Of a DNA stretch of 64,000 bases, positions 40,920 through 49,457 are shown in pieces. The stretch is taken from positions 101,694-165,693 of the forward strand of contig JARBJD010000157.1 of assembly GCA_033064195.1 (NCBI GenBank), written 5' to 3'. This DNA is from Blattamonas nauphoetae. Lineage: Eukaryota; Preaxostyla; Oxymonadida. A program made the translations under genes and the position numbers. The notes under the pieces are model-generated. The model made no database searches. It was not told where the DNA came from and was given only the letters and a program-made list of their open reading frames with translations. Numbering within the stretch: position 1 is the first letter of the stretch; each line of letters opens with the position of its first letter.

Positions 40920-42067
40920 CCAAGATAGACGAGAAGGCAGCAGACAGATTCCTTCCACAATCCCGCGACGCTCGAAGGAAGTGGAGGAGAGCGTTCACGT
41001 TGTTAGACGAGTTTGCGGACGAACGGGGAATCTCTGACGAGGAGTTCGTTCACGGCGAAGGAGTCGAAGCTCACATGTTAAACTTCACGAACTGGTTGTT
41101 CGATCAGTTCGGAGAGAAGAAGTCCACAATGGACATCGCTACAACTGTTCGCTCCACTTTGTGTCTCCTCAACCCAAAGACTATTCGCGAAGACTCTCCC
41201 ACATGGAAGAAATGTCAGAAGGAAATCAACAAGAGGACCACAGCTCCACCAAAAAGGAAATATGACATCATGTGGGACGTCGAATTACTGTTCAAATGGG
41301 CTGGTGAGAGCAGATGGCAATCTGAGGTGGATTTTGTTCAACAGCAGAGGAGAACTCTTGCCTTGGTCATGGCATTCACTTGCTTACGACAGGCTGAGCT
41401 GCAGAGACTCACGTGGGGAGCAGTGACGTGGAAGCTGGATGTGGAGCCACCAAGAGCTGAACTCCTCGTCTCAGTGAAACAAAATATCCAGATGAAAGTC
41501 CACCGAACCGTGACATCCATTCGTCAGACATCGATCTCGCCGTTCCATGCACTCCAAGAGCATCAACAACGGGTCCTCTCCATTTTCAATTCAAAAGCGA
41601 ACTGCCAGCATGACTCACTCCCGCCAACAATGCCAGTCTGGGTTGAGGCAGCGACTCTTCAAGGGCTTTCCATTCAGCGAATTCGAGAAGAGACAAAATC
41701 AATCCTGCAAGAGTTGGGACTCCCAGCGATCTATGGAGGCTATACTATCAAACACGCAATGATTTCATATCTCAGATCCGTTCAGGAGATGGACTGGGCC
41801 GACATCAACGCTTTGGTTGGGTGGAATATCAACTCAACCGCCGCACAGACGTGGTACAACATCCGAGTCGCGGACAGAGCGAACATACAGACTCGGATAG
41901 CTGACCAACTGAAGCTGCCGAACCCGGACGACACGGTAGGCCCTGGCAAGCAAGACAAGCAATTCCCGACTTGTGATCTCATGCTGAGGCGAGAGCCCTG
42001 TGTGGATAACAGGCTCATCGCTTCAGCTGGAGCCTGTATTACCACACAGTGCTCTCGCTCAGAGTAG
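40673..42067 (+). CDS. DIRS tyrosine recombinase
   Basis: The frame is open from 40064, but its first part overlaps RNase H; ATG 40673 is a plausible start. The N-terminal SAM-like region (TLLDEFADERGISDEEF) precedes the catalytic domain. That has Arg in FTCLRQAELQRLTWGAV, a KHAMISYLRS segment in place of the usual HxxR, and the nucleophile Tyr probably in TAAQTWYNIR. The gene ends inside the internal complementary region. It would integrate a circular DNA intermediate without making a target duplication. Confidence 0.75.
   Translation: MPSGARCSQLGRPVLDTPVPPAVPDSPNARIVRDDNEDDRSELDSRRLRGRKTKTPTRTGGSRFPSDQNEAGEHFFCQLRVVAKIDEKAADRFLPQSRDARRKWRRAFTLLDEFADERGISDEEFVHGEGVEAHMLNFTNWLFDQFGEKKSTMDIATTVRSTLCLLNPKTIREDSPTWKKCQKEINKRTTAPPKRKYDIMWDVELLFKWAGESRWQSEVDFVQQQRRTLALVMAFTCLRQAELQRLTWGAVTWKLDVEPPRAELLVSVKQNIQMKVHRTVTSIRQTSISPFHALQEHQQRVLSIFNSKANCQHDSLPPTMPVWVEAATLQGLSIQRIREETKSILQELGLPAIYGGYTIKHAMISYLRSVQEMDWADINALVGWNINSTAAQTWYNIRVADRANIQTRIADQLKLPNPDDTVGPGKQDKQFPTCDLMLRREPCVDNRLIASAGACITTQCSRSE
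41980..42062 (+). repeat. DIRS internal complementary region
   Basis: From about 41980 to 42036 it is the complement of the left outer end (...TCATCGCTTCAGCTGGAGCC). From 42037 it is the complement of the right outer end (TATTACCACACAGTGCTCTC). The join defines the element ends to within the shared CA/TG. Confidence 0.85.
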
Positions 42068-42472
42068 CCATCAGCTTCTCTGGCGTCGGGTCGACTCCAC
42101 CCAAAAACCAGCTCATCGTCGACTGTCTTCTTGTCTTCTCACATCCCATCTTTCTCTTTTCTTTAAACAACCAACCAGTTTCAGTCTTCATTTCTTCTGA
42201 TTCCTTGAACCGTTCGATTTCTCTTTAATTCTCGCTCTAGCCAGGCAATGCCTCCTCCAGTCTGGTATCCTCGGATCCACTGGAGCTGCCTTGAATTTCC
42301 TCCGCGAGAGCACTCAGTGTTGTCTCCTTCAAGAGAGAACATCCTTGGAGCAGAGAACATCAGTGCTAAGCCTAGGAGTCAACGCACTGATCTGATGAGA
42401 CCATCTCCTGAACGAGGGAGACTCTCATAACATAATTTGATTCATTCGATTGCTTCTTTCTCGGTGTCAATC
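42068..42472. other. DIRS 3' untranslated region
   Basis: About 400 nt between the recombinase stop and the right ITR, pyrimidine-rich at first (TTTCTCTTTTCTTTAAAC). Only a short ORF (42248-42430) without recognisable family was seen. Confidence 0.5.
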
Positions 42473-42531
42473 CACCGACCCTTAACACGTCAACACTCTC
42501 TCATGCTGAGCGAGAGCACTGTGTGGTAATA
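42473..42531 (-). repeat. DIRS right inverted terminal repeat
   Basis: Complement of the inner part of the left repeat, then the outer extension GAGCACTGTGTGGTAATA ending at 42531, next to the target CA. Confidence 0.85.
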
Positions 42532-43011
42532 CATTTCTTGGTAGTTGACTTCACGATAGTTTCCTGGTAAATCGTATGTTCCAGTTTTGAGGAAGTTGTT
42601 GTGTGCAGCTTTGATTCTTCTTCCATGATCTTGACGAAATGATGAGTATGAAGTTTGTCTTCGCATATCTGGTGTTGGATTCATTGAATAGTATGTCTCG
42701 ACGACAGGTCGACTGTTGTATGATGCAAGCATGAAACCATTTGCTGCAACCAGATCTCCATTGTCTTTGTCGTAGACCATCACATCAGGAACTTTTCCAT
42801 GTTTTTCCATCTGAACCGTCCAATTTTGTCCAGTCCTTTCAATGTATTCCAAAGCTGATGGAACACTACTGAGTGCAGAATTGAATTTGGTGCGAATGTC
42901 ATCATCAGCATAGATTCTTTTCATTGCATCCAAAGCCCCCTGATCATATCTCATTTTCGGTTTCTTCGCTGGTGCTTTTCTCTTGGCGGGAATGTATTGT
43001 ATCTTCGACAT
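42532..43011 (-). pseudogene. 5' part of the viral-module gene split by the DIRS element
   Basis: The ATG at 43011 (MSKIQYIPAKRKAPAKKPK) has an AAAATAAAAAA motif upstream (43025-43035). The N-terminus is strongly basic, followed by helices and strands (ALDAMKRIYADDDIRTKFNS, WTVQMEKHGKVPDVMVYD). The authentic frame ends with NYQEM, where the last codon uses the CA shared with the element. Beyond it the ORF runs into the DIRS ITR. The C-terminal half is at 37357-37830. A structural or DNA-binding virion protein is possible, but no family is recognised. Confidence 0.75.
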
Positions 43012-43024
43012 AGTGTTTTCATAC

Positions 43025-43035
43025 AAAATAAAAAA
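43025..43035 (-). promoter_or_regulatory. T-rich motif upstream of the split gene
   Basis: TTTTTTATTTT on the minus strand, about 14 nt before the ATG at 43011, in the short divergent region shared with the ATPase gene. Confidence 0.5.
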
Positions 43036-43070
43036 TCCAAAACTATATTTTAATTAGAGAGAAATCATAA

Positions 43071-43982
43071 ATGAAAAGAACGAATTCCATTCTGAGGGCA
43101 CAGCCCGTATCTTCAACAACAAAACCTTTGGTTTCGCGGAGGGTGGAACCCTCTTCTCTTACAGCATATGTGAATGCAAAACTGAGTGAAGCATCTAGTA
43201 GGAATGTTTCTCATGAAGTTCAATCACAGATTCATCCCGACCTAAATTTCAATCGCAACAGTGTTAATGTCCTCGTTGGAAACAGAGGAAGTGGAAAAAC
43301 ATTCAATGCTCTTCGAGAGGTTGCCAAGCTCCAGAATGTTCAAGTTCGGAATGAACTATTCCATTTGTTTGTCTTCGTCACAGACAAGAACATTGATCCA
43401 ACCTTCGACAAATTCAAACCAATACTGAACGTACCTTTTGTGAAAGTCAAATATGAAGATGCACTACCGTTTCTGTTGGAACTCTCTGAATCAAAAGCAG
43501 CCTATGAAGAGATCATAGACAACCAGTGGCAAGATCGCATTACTGATGAGTGTCGAGATGAACTGTTCGATGCTCTATACATTGATGACTTCTCAGTGAA
43601 GAATCTCCAAACAATTATTCTCCTTGATGACTGTCGCAGAATCCTAGGTGAACGAAGAACATCCAAAAATAGAATGACAATGATGGACTTACTATTGGAG
43701 AATCGACAACCGAAATTCACATTCTTTCTGACGATGCATGAGCTGTTCAGTTTGTCAGCAGATATGAAGTCAAACATTGATTCAACGTGGATCTTTGGAG
43801 GATTCAACAAAGAACGAATCAGTAGAGTCTATCCTCAGTTGAACTCACCAATTGATATTCGACACTTCTGGAATGTCTATCAACGAAAACAAAAATGTGA
43901 AGCAATCATTCTTCGATACAATACTGATGGAGTTGCACTGACTGAGATCAACAAAGAAGGTTTAAACCGAACTGTCCGTTAA
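43071..43982 (+). CDS. Genome-packaging ATPase (FtsK/HerA-A32 type)
   Basis: A 303-codon protein with Walker A GNRGSGKT (about residue 67), Walker B TIILLDD (about 185) and a following ENRQPKFTFFLTMHELFSL. That is the sensor region of A32-like packaging ATPases. Together with capsid-like genes this is a hallmark of Maverick/Polinton and related viruses. It pumps the genome into the preformed capsid. The gene is divergent from the split gene. Its last 21 nt overlap the end of the convergent 119-aa gene. All motifs are intact. Confidence 0.8.
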   Translation: MKRTNSILRAQPVSSTTKPLVSRRVEPSSLTAYVNAKLSEASSRNVSHEVQSQIHPDLNFNRNSVNVLVGNRGSGKTFNALREVAKLQNVQVRNELFHLFVFVTDKNIDPTFDKFKPILNVPFVKVKYEDALPFLLELSESKAAYEEIIDNQWQDRITDECRDELFDALYIDDFSVKNLQTIILLDDCRRILGERRTSKNRMTMMDLLLENRQPKFTFFLTMHELFSLSADMKSNIDSTWIFGGFNKERISRVYPQLNSPIDIRHFWNVYQRKQKCEAIILRYNTDGVALTEINKEGLNRTVR

Positions 43983-44321
43983 CTCTTGGATAAGGTTCCC
44001 AATAGTCTCGTCAAGACTTCGAAGCCTCATACTGAGAGTATCTGTCAACGCTCGAATTGATTCTTCAATGTCTGAAAGTCTCTGATCAATCGAAAGTGAG
44101 TTGGAGTCACCGATGTTCTCTGAACTTGATTTCCTCAGAGCAATCTCACCTCTTATTTTTGTGATTCTGTATCCATCGATTCTGATTAACCTATTCAGTT
44201 TCTGAGTTGTGTATTTATTCAGTTCTTCTCTGTTCTTTTCCAAATGTCTCTGAAAGTCATAGATGTTTTCAAAACATTTCTGTTCAGGATCAAACGGTTC
44301 TAAAATTTTCAGTGATGACAT
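43962..44321 (-). CDS. Unknown viral-module coiled-coil protein, 119 aa
   Basis: Helical throughout, with a C-terminal heptad stretch (RLSDIEESIRALTDTLSMRL RSLDETIGN region) likely to form a coiled coil. A shorter A+T-rich motif (ATTTTTATT) lies just upstream. No family is recognised. It lies between ATPase and integrase and overlaps the ATPase stop. Confidence 0.45.
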   Translation of the reverse strand: MSSLKILEPFDPEQKCFENIYDFQRHLEKNREELNKYTTQKLNRLIRIDGYRITKIRGEIALRKSSSENIGDSNSLSIDQRLSDIEESIRALTDTLSMRLRSLDETIGNLIQELTDSSV

Positions 44322-44356
44322 TTCAATGGAATAAAAATATTCGAAACAGTTTTGAT

Positions 44357-45115
44357 TTAAACTAAATTGAACTCATGAATGAACTCAGGAGTTAAATTGT
44401 CAATTGAGTCTGCATGGAACTTTGTGTGTTGAATGGGAACGTACACTATTTTTGGTAGACATGTGAGTCCATTCAGAAGTTTTGACACCACATTTCCGTG
44501 TTTGTACTCAATGAATTGTCCAACAAATTGAAACTGTCTTCGCTTCTTCTGAAACTTGGCAACAGTCTTGTTCAAGTCAAGGTGAATCAACAGAATGTTT
44601 CCTGGTTTGAATCTCCAAAGCAGTTGTGTAGTCTGCTGTCGTTGAATGTTCTTCAATTGTTCTTCACAACTGGAGATATACAGTGCTTCGATTTCACGAT
44701 TGTTTTGTGCTTGCTGTGGTGTGAACTTGTTCCAGTACGCTCGATGTGGTGTCATGTTGTAGTATTCCACCATCTGATTCATCAATGAATGATTTGCCAT
44801 TTGTGTCGCATTGTCTTGGAATCCATCTCTGATTGTTCTGATCACTCGATCGACAATCCTGTTGTGATTTGTGAATGGTGAGCTTGTGAAATATGTACTG
44901 ACTTTGTGTTTCTGAAAGAACGTTGTTGCTTCTCCACTTGTCCATGCTGCTTCACCATCACCACGAATATTGTTGATGCTAACTCCACGATGATGAATGA
45001 GATCGTTGATTGCTGTCTTGACTTTGCTCCATGATTTATCCAGAACTGGAATTACTACAAGGTACTTAGTGTTTATGTTGATGGCAAAGAGGTGGGACAA
45101 TATTTTTGACATCAT
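44357..45115 (-). pseudogene. Retroviral-type (rve) integrase of the Polinton-like element, 5'-truncated
   Basis: The 252-codon ORF shows INTKYLVVIPVLDKSW, IRGDGEAAWTSGEATTFFQK (second catalytic Asp), TSSPFTNHNRIVDRVIRTIR (third position, Asp rather than Glu), then PHRAYWNKFTPQQAQ and a C-terminal chromo/SH3-like region (LLWRFKPGNILLIHLDL). This is the integrase type found in Maverick/Polinton elements. The N-terminal zinc finger and the strand with the first catalytic Asp are missing: an in-frame TGA lies immediately upstream and nothing suitable is seen in other frames. The enzyme is probably inactive. Confidence 0.75.
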
Positions 45116-45330
45116 CGTTCAAAACCTAGAATGGACAATTTCTCAAAATCCGTAAATCCTTCACCAATTGAGATGATATGTATTCTTTAATTGAGATTCT
45201 TGAAGTTTTGATCTCCAAGACTGCTCAACTTTCCGATGTGGTGTGATCGAACCATAATTGTGATATTCTGTCAGAGATTTTCTGAAAAGGGCGTTTTCCG
45301 ATTTCGCTGTCTGTCTACTGCAGTTTTGTC
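45116..45330. other. Right flank of the viral module
   Basis: AT-rich, no ORF. The right terminus of the Polinton-like element should lie here, but I could not find a matching inverted repeat on the left near 28.6-29.7 kb. Confidence 0.3.
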
Positions 45331-47532
45331 ATGAATAAAATTGCCATCAGTATTTTGGATACAGTATGTTCTCTCTATTTTGTCATCTCACATCAATCTA
45401 ACATACTTGGCTTCTCCGTCGTTTTTTCGCGTTGTTCCTCCTCTATCTCACCTGTATGCTCATTTTTTCTTTCTTCTATCTCTCTCTCCCAGCAAGACAT
45501 CCTCACAGTGCTCAACACTTTCTCCTTCCAACGTCCCTTCCCTCAGCTGAGAAAAGCTCAGTGCTTCCCCCCATCACAGGCTGTGAAGAAAAGAAGTGAG
45601 ATAAAACTCGGTGTGCTCTGCCCTCTAATCTTTGCATCTCTTTGGACATCTCTCAGTCAGCATATCTGCATCCTCGTTGACCAAGCACCCCTCCCACATG
45701 TTTTCACTCCTCTCTCGCCCAACCTCGCCTTCCCCCTGCCATCAGAGGTTCGATCTCTCCCTCTCCATCATTTTTCCTTCCCTCATTGTAGCTTTTCCGT
45801 TCGATCATTTCACGTGATGGAAACTTCGCCTGTGTTGTCATTTCCACGGGATGGATGAAGAACATCAGACAAACGTTCAACACAACAGCCATGACCAATC
45901 TGACAGTACCCATTTCAACGTTCATGTGAAAGACTTCGGCAGATTGTTTGTGTGCCTCTACCCACTTTTCATCCCCCTCATCCTCCATCACTGTCTTCCA
46001 TTCCTCCCAACTTCTCCTTCACTCTCATTTCTGTTCCTATAGGGCGTCAATTTCCTCAACAGCTGACTGGACAAACTCACGAGAGCTCTTTCCGAAGCAG
46101 GCTATGTCGAGCGGAAGTATCAGAACGCTGCCCCTGTGTGTCCCTCAATCTCTCTCATTCTTTCTTTTCTTCATACTTCTTTTCTCGTCTAGGTTAGTAT
46201 GATTGGAGACTCGTCAATGTCAACGACAACCCAACCTTTCCGTCTGACAAAGATCTCAAAACGCGAGACGAACCCGCCTTCCGCGCGTGTGTCCCCTCTT
46301 CCCCATTCCTCACAGTAACAACAACAAGAAGGTCGTGCTGTGCGGGCACAGTACAGATGACATTATCACCTACCGCTTTCTGACAAGTAGCGTCGTAGAC
46401 CAGTCCTGGATAGACACATACATCTTTGCTGTCATCACTTCGGGTGCTCCCTTCGGTGGTGCTCCAATGGCGGATGGGTTTTCAGCGTCACCACGAAAGT
46501 GACTGTTCTCATGGGTATGCTGGGAGAGCTGAGCCTTCTTTAGGTATTATTGATGATTCACACCATTTTTCTGTTGTACTCGTTCATTCTTTGTCGTTCT
46601 TTCCATCGCAGGTAGGAGCATCCACAATCAGTACTCTGACGCAAGATTGCGCCTGTCTGCACTGGATGATCCCCAACAAGAACACATTCGACGACGACTG
46701 CGTCGTTGTCCGGCTCAAAAGTGTGCTTTCCACTTCATCCTTCATCTTATTGACCATTTTCGTTCACATCTTCAAAACATCCACAGTCCTCTCCCCTCCT
46801 CCCCTCCAACATATCCTCCCTTCACCCACTCTCCCCCTCTCCCATCTCTCTGCTTGCAAAGGTGACAATGTGTGCAAAATCTTCATGAAGAACATGACGT
46901 GGACTGACAACAAGGCAGGCAAGGCCTGTGTGAAGACAGCCGTCCAACGCACACGAAACAACACCGACCAGCCTCTCGTCCTACCGAAGGTGATGACACA
47001 CGTGATGTACTCGATTGGTCTGTATTCCTCCTGTTTCTGCCATTCCCATGCTCTCTCCATCATTCTCCGTTACTCTTGCCTTTTCTGCCCATCATTCGTG
47101 TTTCCTTCTTTTCTGACTTTCTTCATCGTCGTTAGGTATCAATGCCACTGCCGGTGTGATTCTGAATGCAACCAGTCAGCGCTGGTCGTCAGACACGCAT
47201 TCTGATTACTACATGGATGGTGATGGCACAGTTCCGACTGTTTCACTCAGTAGTGTGTCTCTTTCCCGTTCCATCTCTCTCTGTGCTCTTTCTTGCCATT
47301 CTTCTTGCTCTCCCTTCCCTCGCCTTATTCTCCCCTCTTTTCTCGTCCTTCGCAGTCACCCCACTGGTGGAGAGACACCTCGCTCGTTTAGTTCCACACA
47401 TACCGTGGCTGTGACCACATAGGCATTCTTCAAGATGCCGTCCCCATTGCCCGTATTTTGGACATCATTGCCCAGGCAACTGCCGAGGAAATGGAATATG
47501 ATGACTCACTCAACCCTCCCGACATTTTTTAG
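45331..47532 (+). CDS. LCAT-family acyltransferase/phospholipase (multi-exon)
   Basis: Exons read in order: ALSEAGYVERKYQNAAP, then after an intron YDWRLVNVNDNPTFPSDKDL, then NNNKKVVLCGHSTDD with TSGAPFGGAP. The last exons give YSIGINATAGVILNATSQRW, DYYMDGDGTVPTVSL and CDHIGILQDAVPIARI, ending at TAG 47532. This matches lecithin:cholesterol acyltransferase-type enzymes: nucleophile Ser in GHS, Asp in DGDGTVP, His in CDH. They move or release acyl chains of phospholipids, usually in secretory or lysosomal compartments. The 5' end (ATG 45331) is uncertain, and a TGA before LDKLTRALSE near 46065 could mean a pseudogene or an unplaced intron. Confidence 0.65.
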
Positions 47533-47694
47533 CCGTCTATGTTCTTTCACCACACCTTTATCCTACTGCCTTTACCATTCTGTACTTACAGAGAGTTCCA
47601 TGCTTTTTACTAAATACTGGACCGACATGGTGTCTAGACTATTGTGGAGAGACGTATCTTGATTCTATCCAGAGTCATCGAATCCTTATCCTCC

Positions 47695-47702
47695 GTCATG
47701 AG
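47695..47702. repeat. 8-bp target-site duplication GTCATGAG (left)
   Basis: GTCATGAG flanks element B copy 2 at 47695-47702 and 50986-50993. It differs from the GTCATCAA around copy 1, so both are separate insertions. Confidence 0.88.
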
Positions 47703-47830
47703 CAGACCTTTGATACATGAGATCGATCAAGCAGAAACTGAGATCGATCGATCTCAGTTCCGGTTTTTGGGACTGAGATCAATGACTTAATTAGGCGTAT
47801 CTATATTTGTCTCATTGTTGTGTCAATTGG

Positions 47831-48340
47831 TCAAAATAAGAATCTTGAAAAAGCGAAATGGTTGTAGTGTGATAGAATGAACACTGAAAAGAGGGTAAAA
47901 AACGTATTCTCTCCTTTTCGCACTCTTCTCGAAGTTGCTTTCGATGCATAATCATTCAGTCCATCCGATCGCCACGTGTTGCTCATTCCACCTCTCGCTG
48001 TCCATCCATCAGACGGAGAAGGCGTCGATTCGGGAAGAAGACGGGGAACAGCGAACGGTCGATGCAACAACACAGAATCAGAGTGAGTGGGGGTGTCTGT
48101 TTGGTTCACGAGACATCCTTCTCTCGACACATCCACTCTGCCCTTCTCTCCGCTTCCTGATGTGATTTTCGTGATGTCGTGAGTGAGGTCCAGCTCTGAG
48201 TGGAGGACAGCAGATGTCTGAACTTCCATTGTCGACGGAAGTGCGTGTTTCAGATGCTTGTCCGCCTCGTTCAGGCTTCTGCACGGGAAATCAGCCTCGC
48301 CACACCACATCCCATCCTTCTCTGTTCCACTCACAACCAC
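47831..48340 (-). CDS. Beta-helix-type protein segment in element B (copy 2)
   Basis: Same 169-codon ORF as at 19893-20402, with WCGEADFPCRSLNEADKHLK. Followed by a longer segment at 48331-48804. Confidence 0.4.
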   Translation of the reverse strand: MVVSGTEKDGMWCGEADFPCRSLNEADKHLKHALPSTMEVQTSAVLHSELDLTHDITKITSGSGEKGRVDVSREGCLVNQTDTPTHSDSVLLHRPFAVPRLLPESTPSPSDGWTARGGMSNTWRSDGLNDYASKATSRRVRKGENTFFTLFSVFILSHYNHFAFSRFLF

Positions 48341-48804
48341 AGTCTCTCCGTCGAATGCGTTCGGGTAGAGAAGGAGAGTGGACCAGCTCCCATCACGAAG
48401 ATTCGAACGGCATCGGATGCTCCGTTCTTCACGTTCGAAAAGTCAACTTTCTTCAGTCGGAGAGAATCAGCTCCTTCGATCTGCACAACCCCATCAACTG
48501 ATCCATCCACATTCAGATTCGAGAATTCCACTTCTTCCATTTCAATCCTCATTTGGTCCGTCGCTGAGTTGGAGGCAGATGAGGAGAGAGGAGAAGAACA
48601 GACGAGAGGGACAGTGAGTTGAGATTGATCGGTGGCAGTGAACGAAGATGGCGAGATGACGAGTGTTCCAGCTGAGCAAGAGAGGAGTGGGCGAGACAAG
48701 GCCACGTTCAGCTTCCCACACGAAGGGAACGTTCGATAGCTCAACACGTCCTTCCAACGCGAGTCTGAGAAAGAAGCGATCGTTCTTCCGACAGTTGGAT
48801 CCAA
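48331..48804 (-). CDS. Second beta-rich segment in element B (copy 2), frame intact
   Basis: 157 codons uninterrupted (WKDVLSYRTFPSCGKLNVAL ... EFSNLNVDGSVDGVVQIEGA). In copy 1 an additional base near 20655 splits this frame. The strand/turn pattern fits a beta-helix protein. With the previous ORF it may form one spliced gene on the minus strand. Confidence 0.4.
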   Translation of the reverse strand: MDPTVGRTIASFSDSRWKDVLSYRTFPSCGKLNVALSRPLLSCSAGTLVISPSSFTATDQSQLTVPLVCSSPLSSSASNSATDQMRIEMEEVEFSNLNVDGSVDGVVQIEGADSLRLKKVDFSNVKNGASDAVRIFVMGAGPLSFSTRTHSTERLWL

Positions 48805-49457
48805 AGGAGAATGGAAGGCGTAACTGGATCGGGTGTCAGTGCTCCCAAAGATTGTGAAGCAGACAAGCTTTTGTTGAACGGGCTTGGCGGGAGTGTCAGT
48901 TTTGAGAGTGGGGATGGTGGACTGGGTGTGAGCATCGACGTTGGAGTGGGAACGGGCGGCGATCCAAAAGGCGAGGAAGACGCTTGGGCATCGTTTCTCC
49001 TTTTCTCCTTCCCCTCCTTCCGCATGCGAGTCGTCTCAGTGATGAATGCGGTCACCCCAATGTCGATCTCGCGGGAAATCAATCGACTCACAAGATTTTC
49101 TGTTCGAGTTAGAATCTGTGACTTGTCAGTTGTCTTCTCATCCTTCGCATCTGTTTCCTTGTCCACATGAATCACCACATTCTCAATCACCGAGCGTCCA
49201 AACGACATCACAAAGGACATCATTATCTATGCATCGTTCTTGGATAGTGTGGATCCGCCGAGTGATTTGAGAACAGGCGGAGTGATTCCTTCGACCTGAA
49301 AGAGTGTGTCTCCCAAACACGCCACAAACTCCTGTCTGATCATCCTCTCCGCGTCACGACACTCCATCATGAACAGATAGGCAGGTGTCCCCACAATGGA
49401 TTTGAGAGGCGTCCCGTTGTCGATCGAGACGTCCAAATCGTTTTCTTGTTCCTCCAC
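48741..49457 (-). CDS. Unrecognised gene segments in element B (copy 2)
   Basis: Same two adjacent segments as at 20804-21520 (TPAYLFMMECRDAERMIRQE; SRLISREIDIGVTAFITETT), with only a G/A change upstream. No family is recognised. Confidence 0.35.

Larger units (their letters stand above)
37831..42533 (+). mobile_element. DIRS-type tyrosine-recombinase retrotransposon, complete (~4.7 kb)
   Basis: The element has inverted terminal repeats (37871-37917 pairs with about 42475-42521) with unequal outer extensions. Its internal complementary region at about 41980-42062 contains the complements of both outer ends joined at 42036/42037, as expected for DIRS replication through a circle. It carries a gag-like ORF, RT-RNase H and a tyrosine recombinase, and no integrase or LTRs. 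There is no target duplication beyond the shared CA, consistent with recombinase-mediated integration. Confidence 0.9.
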
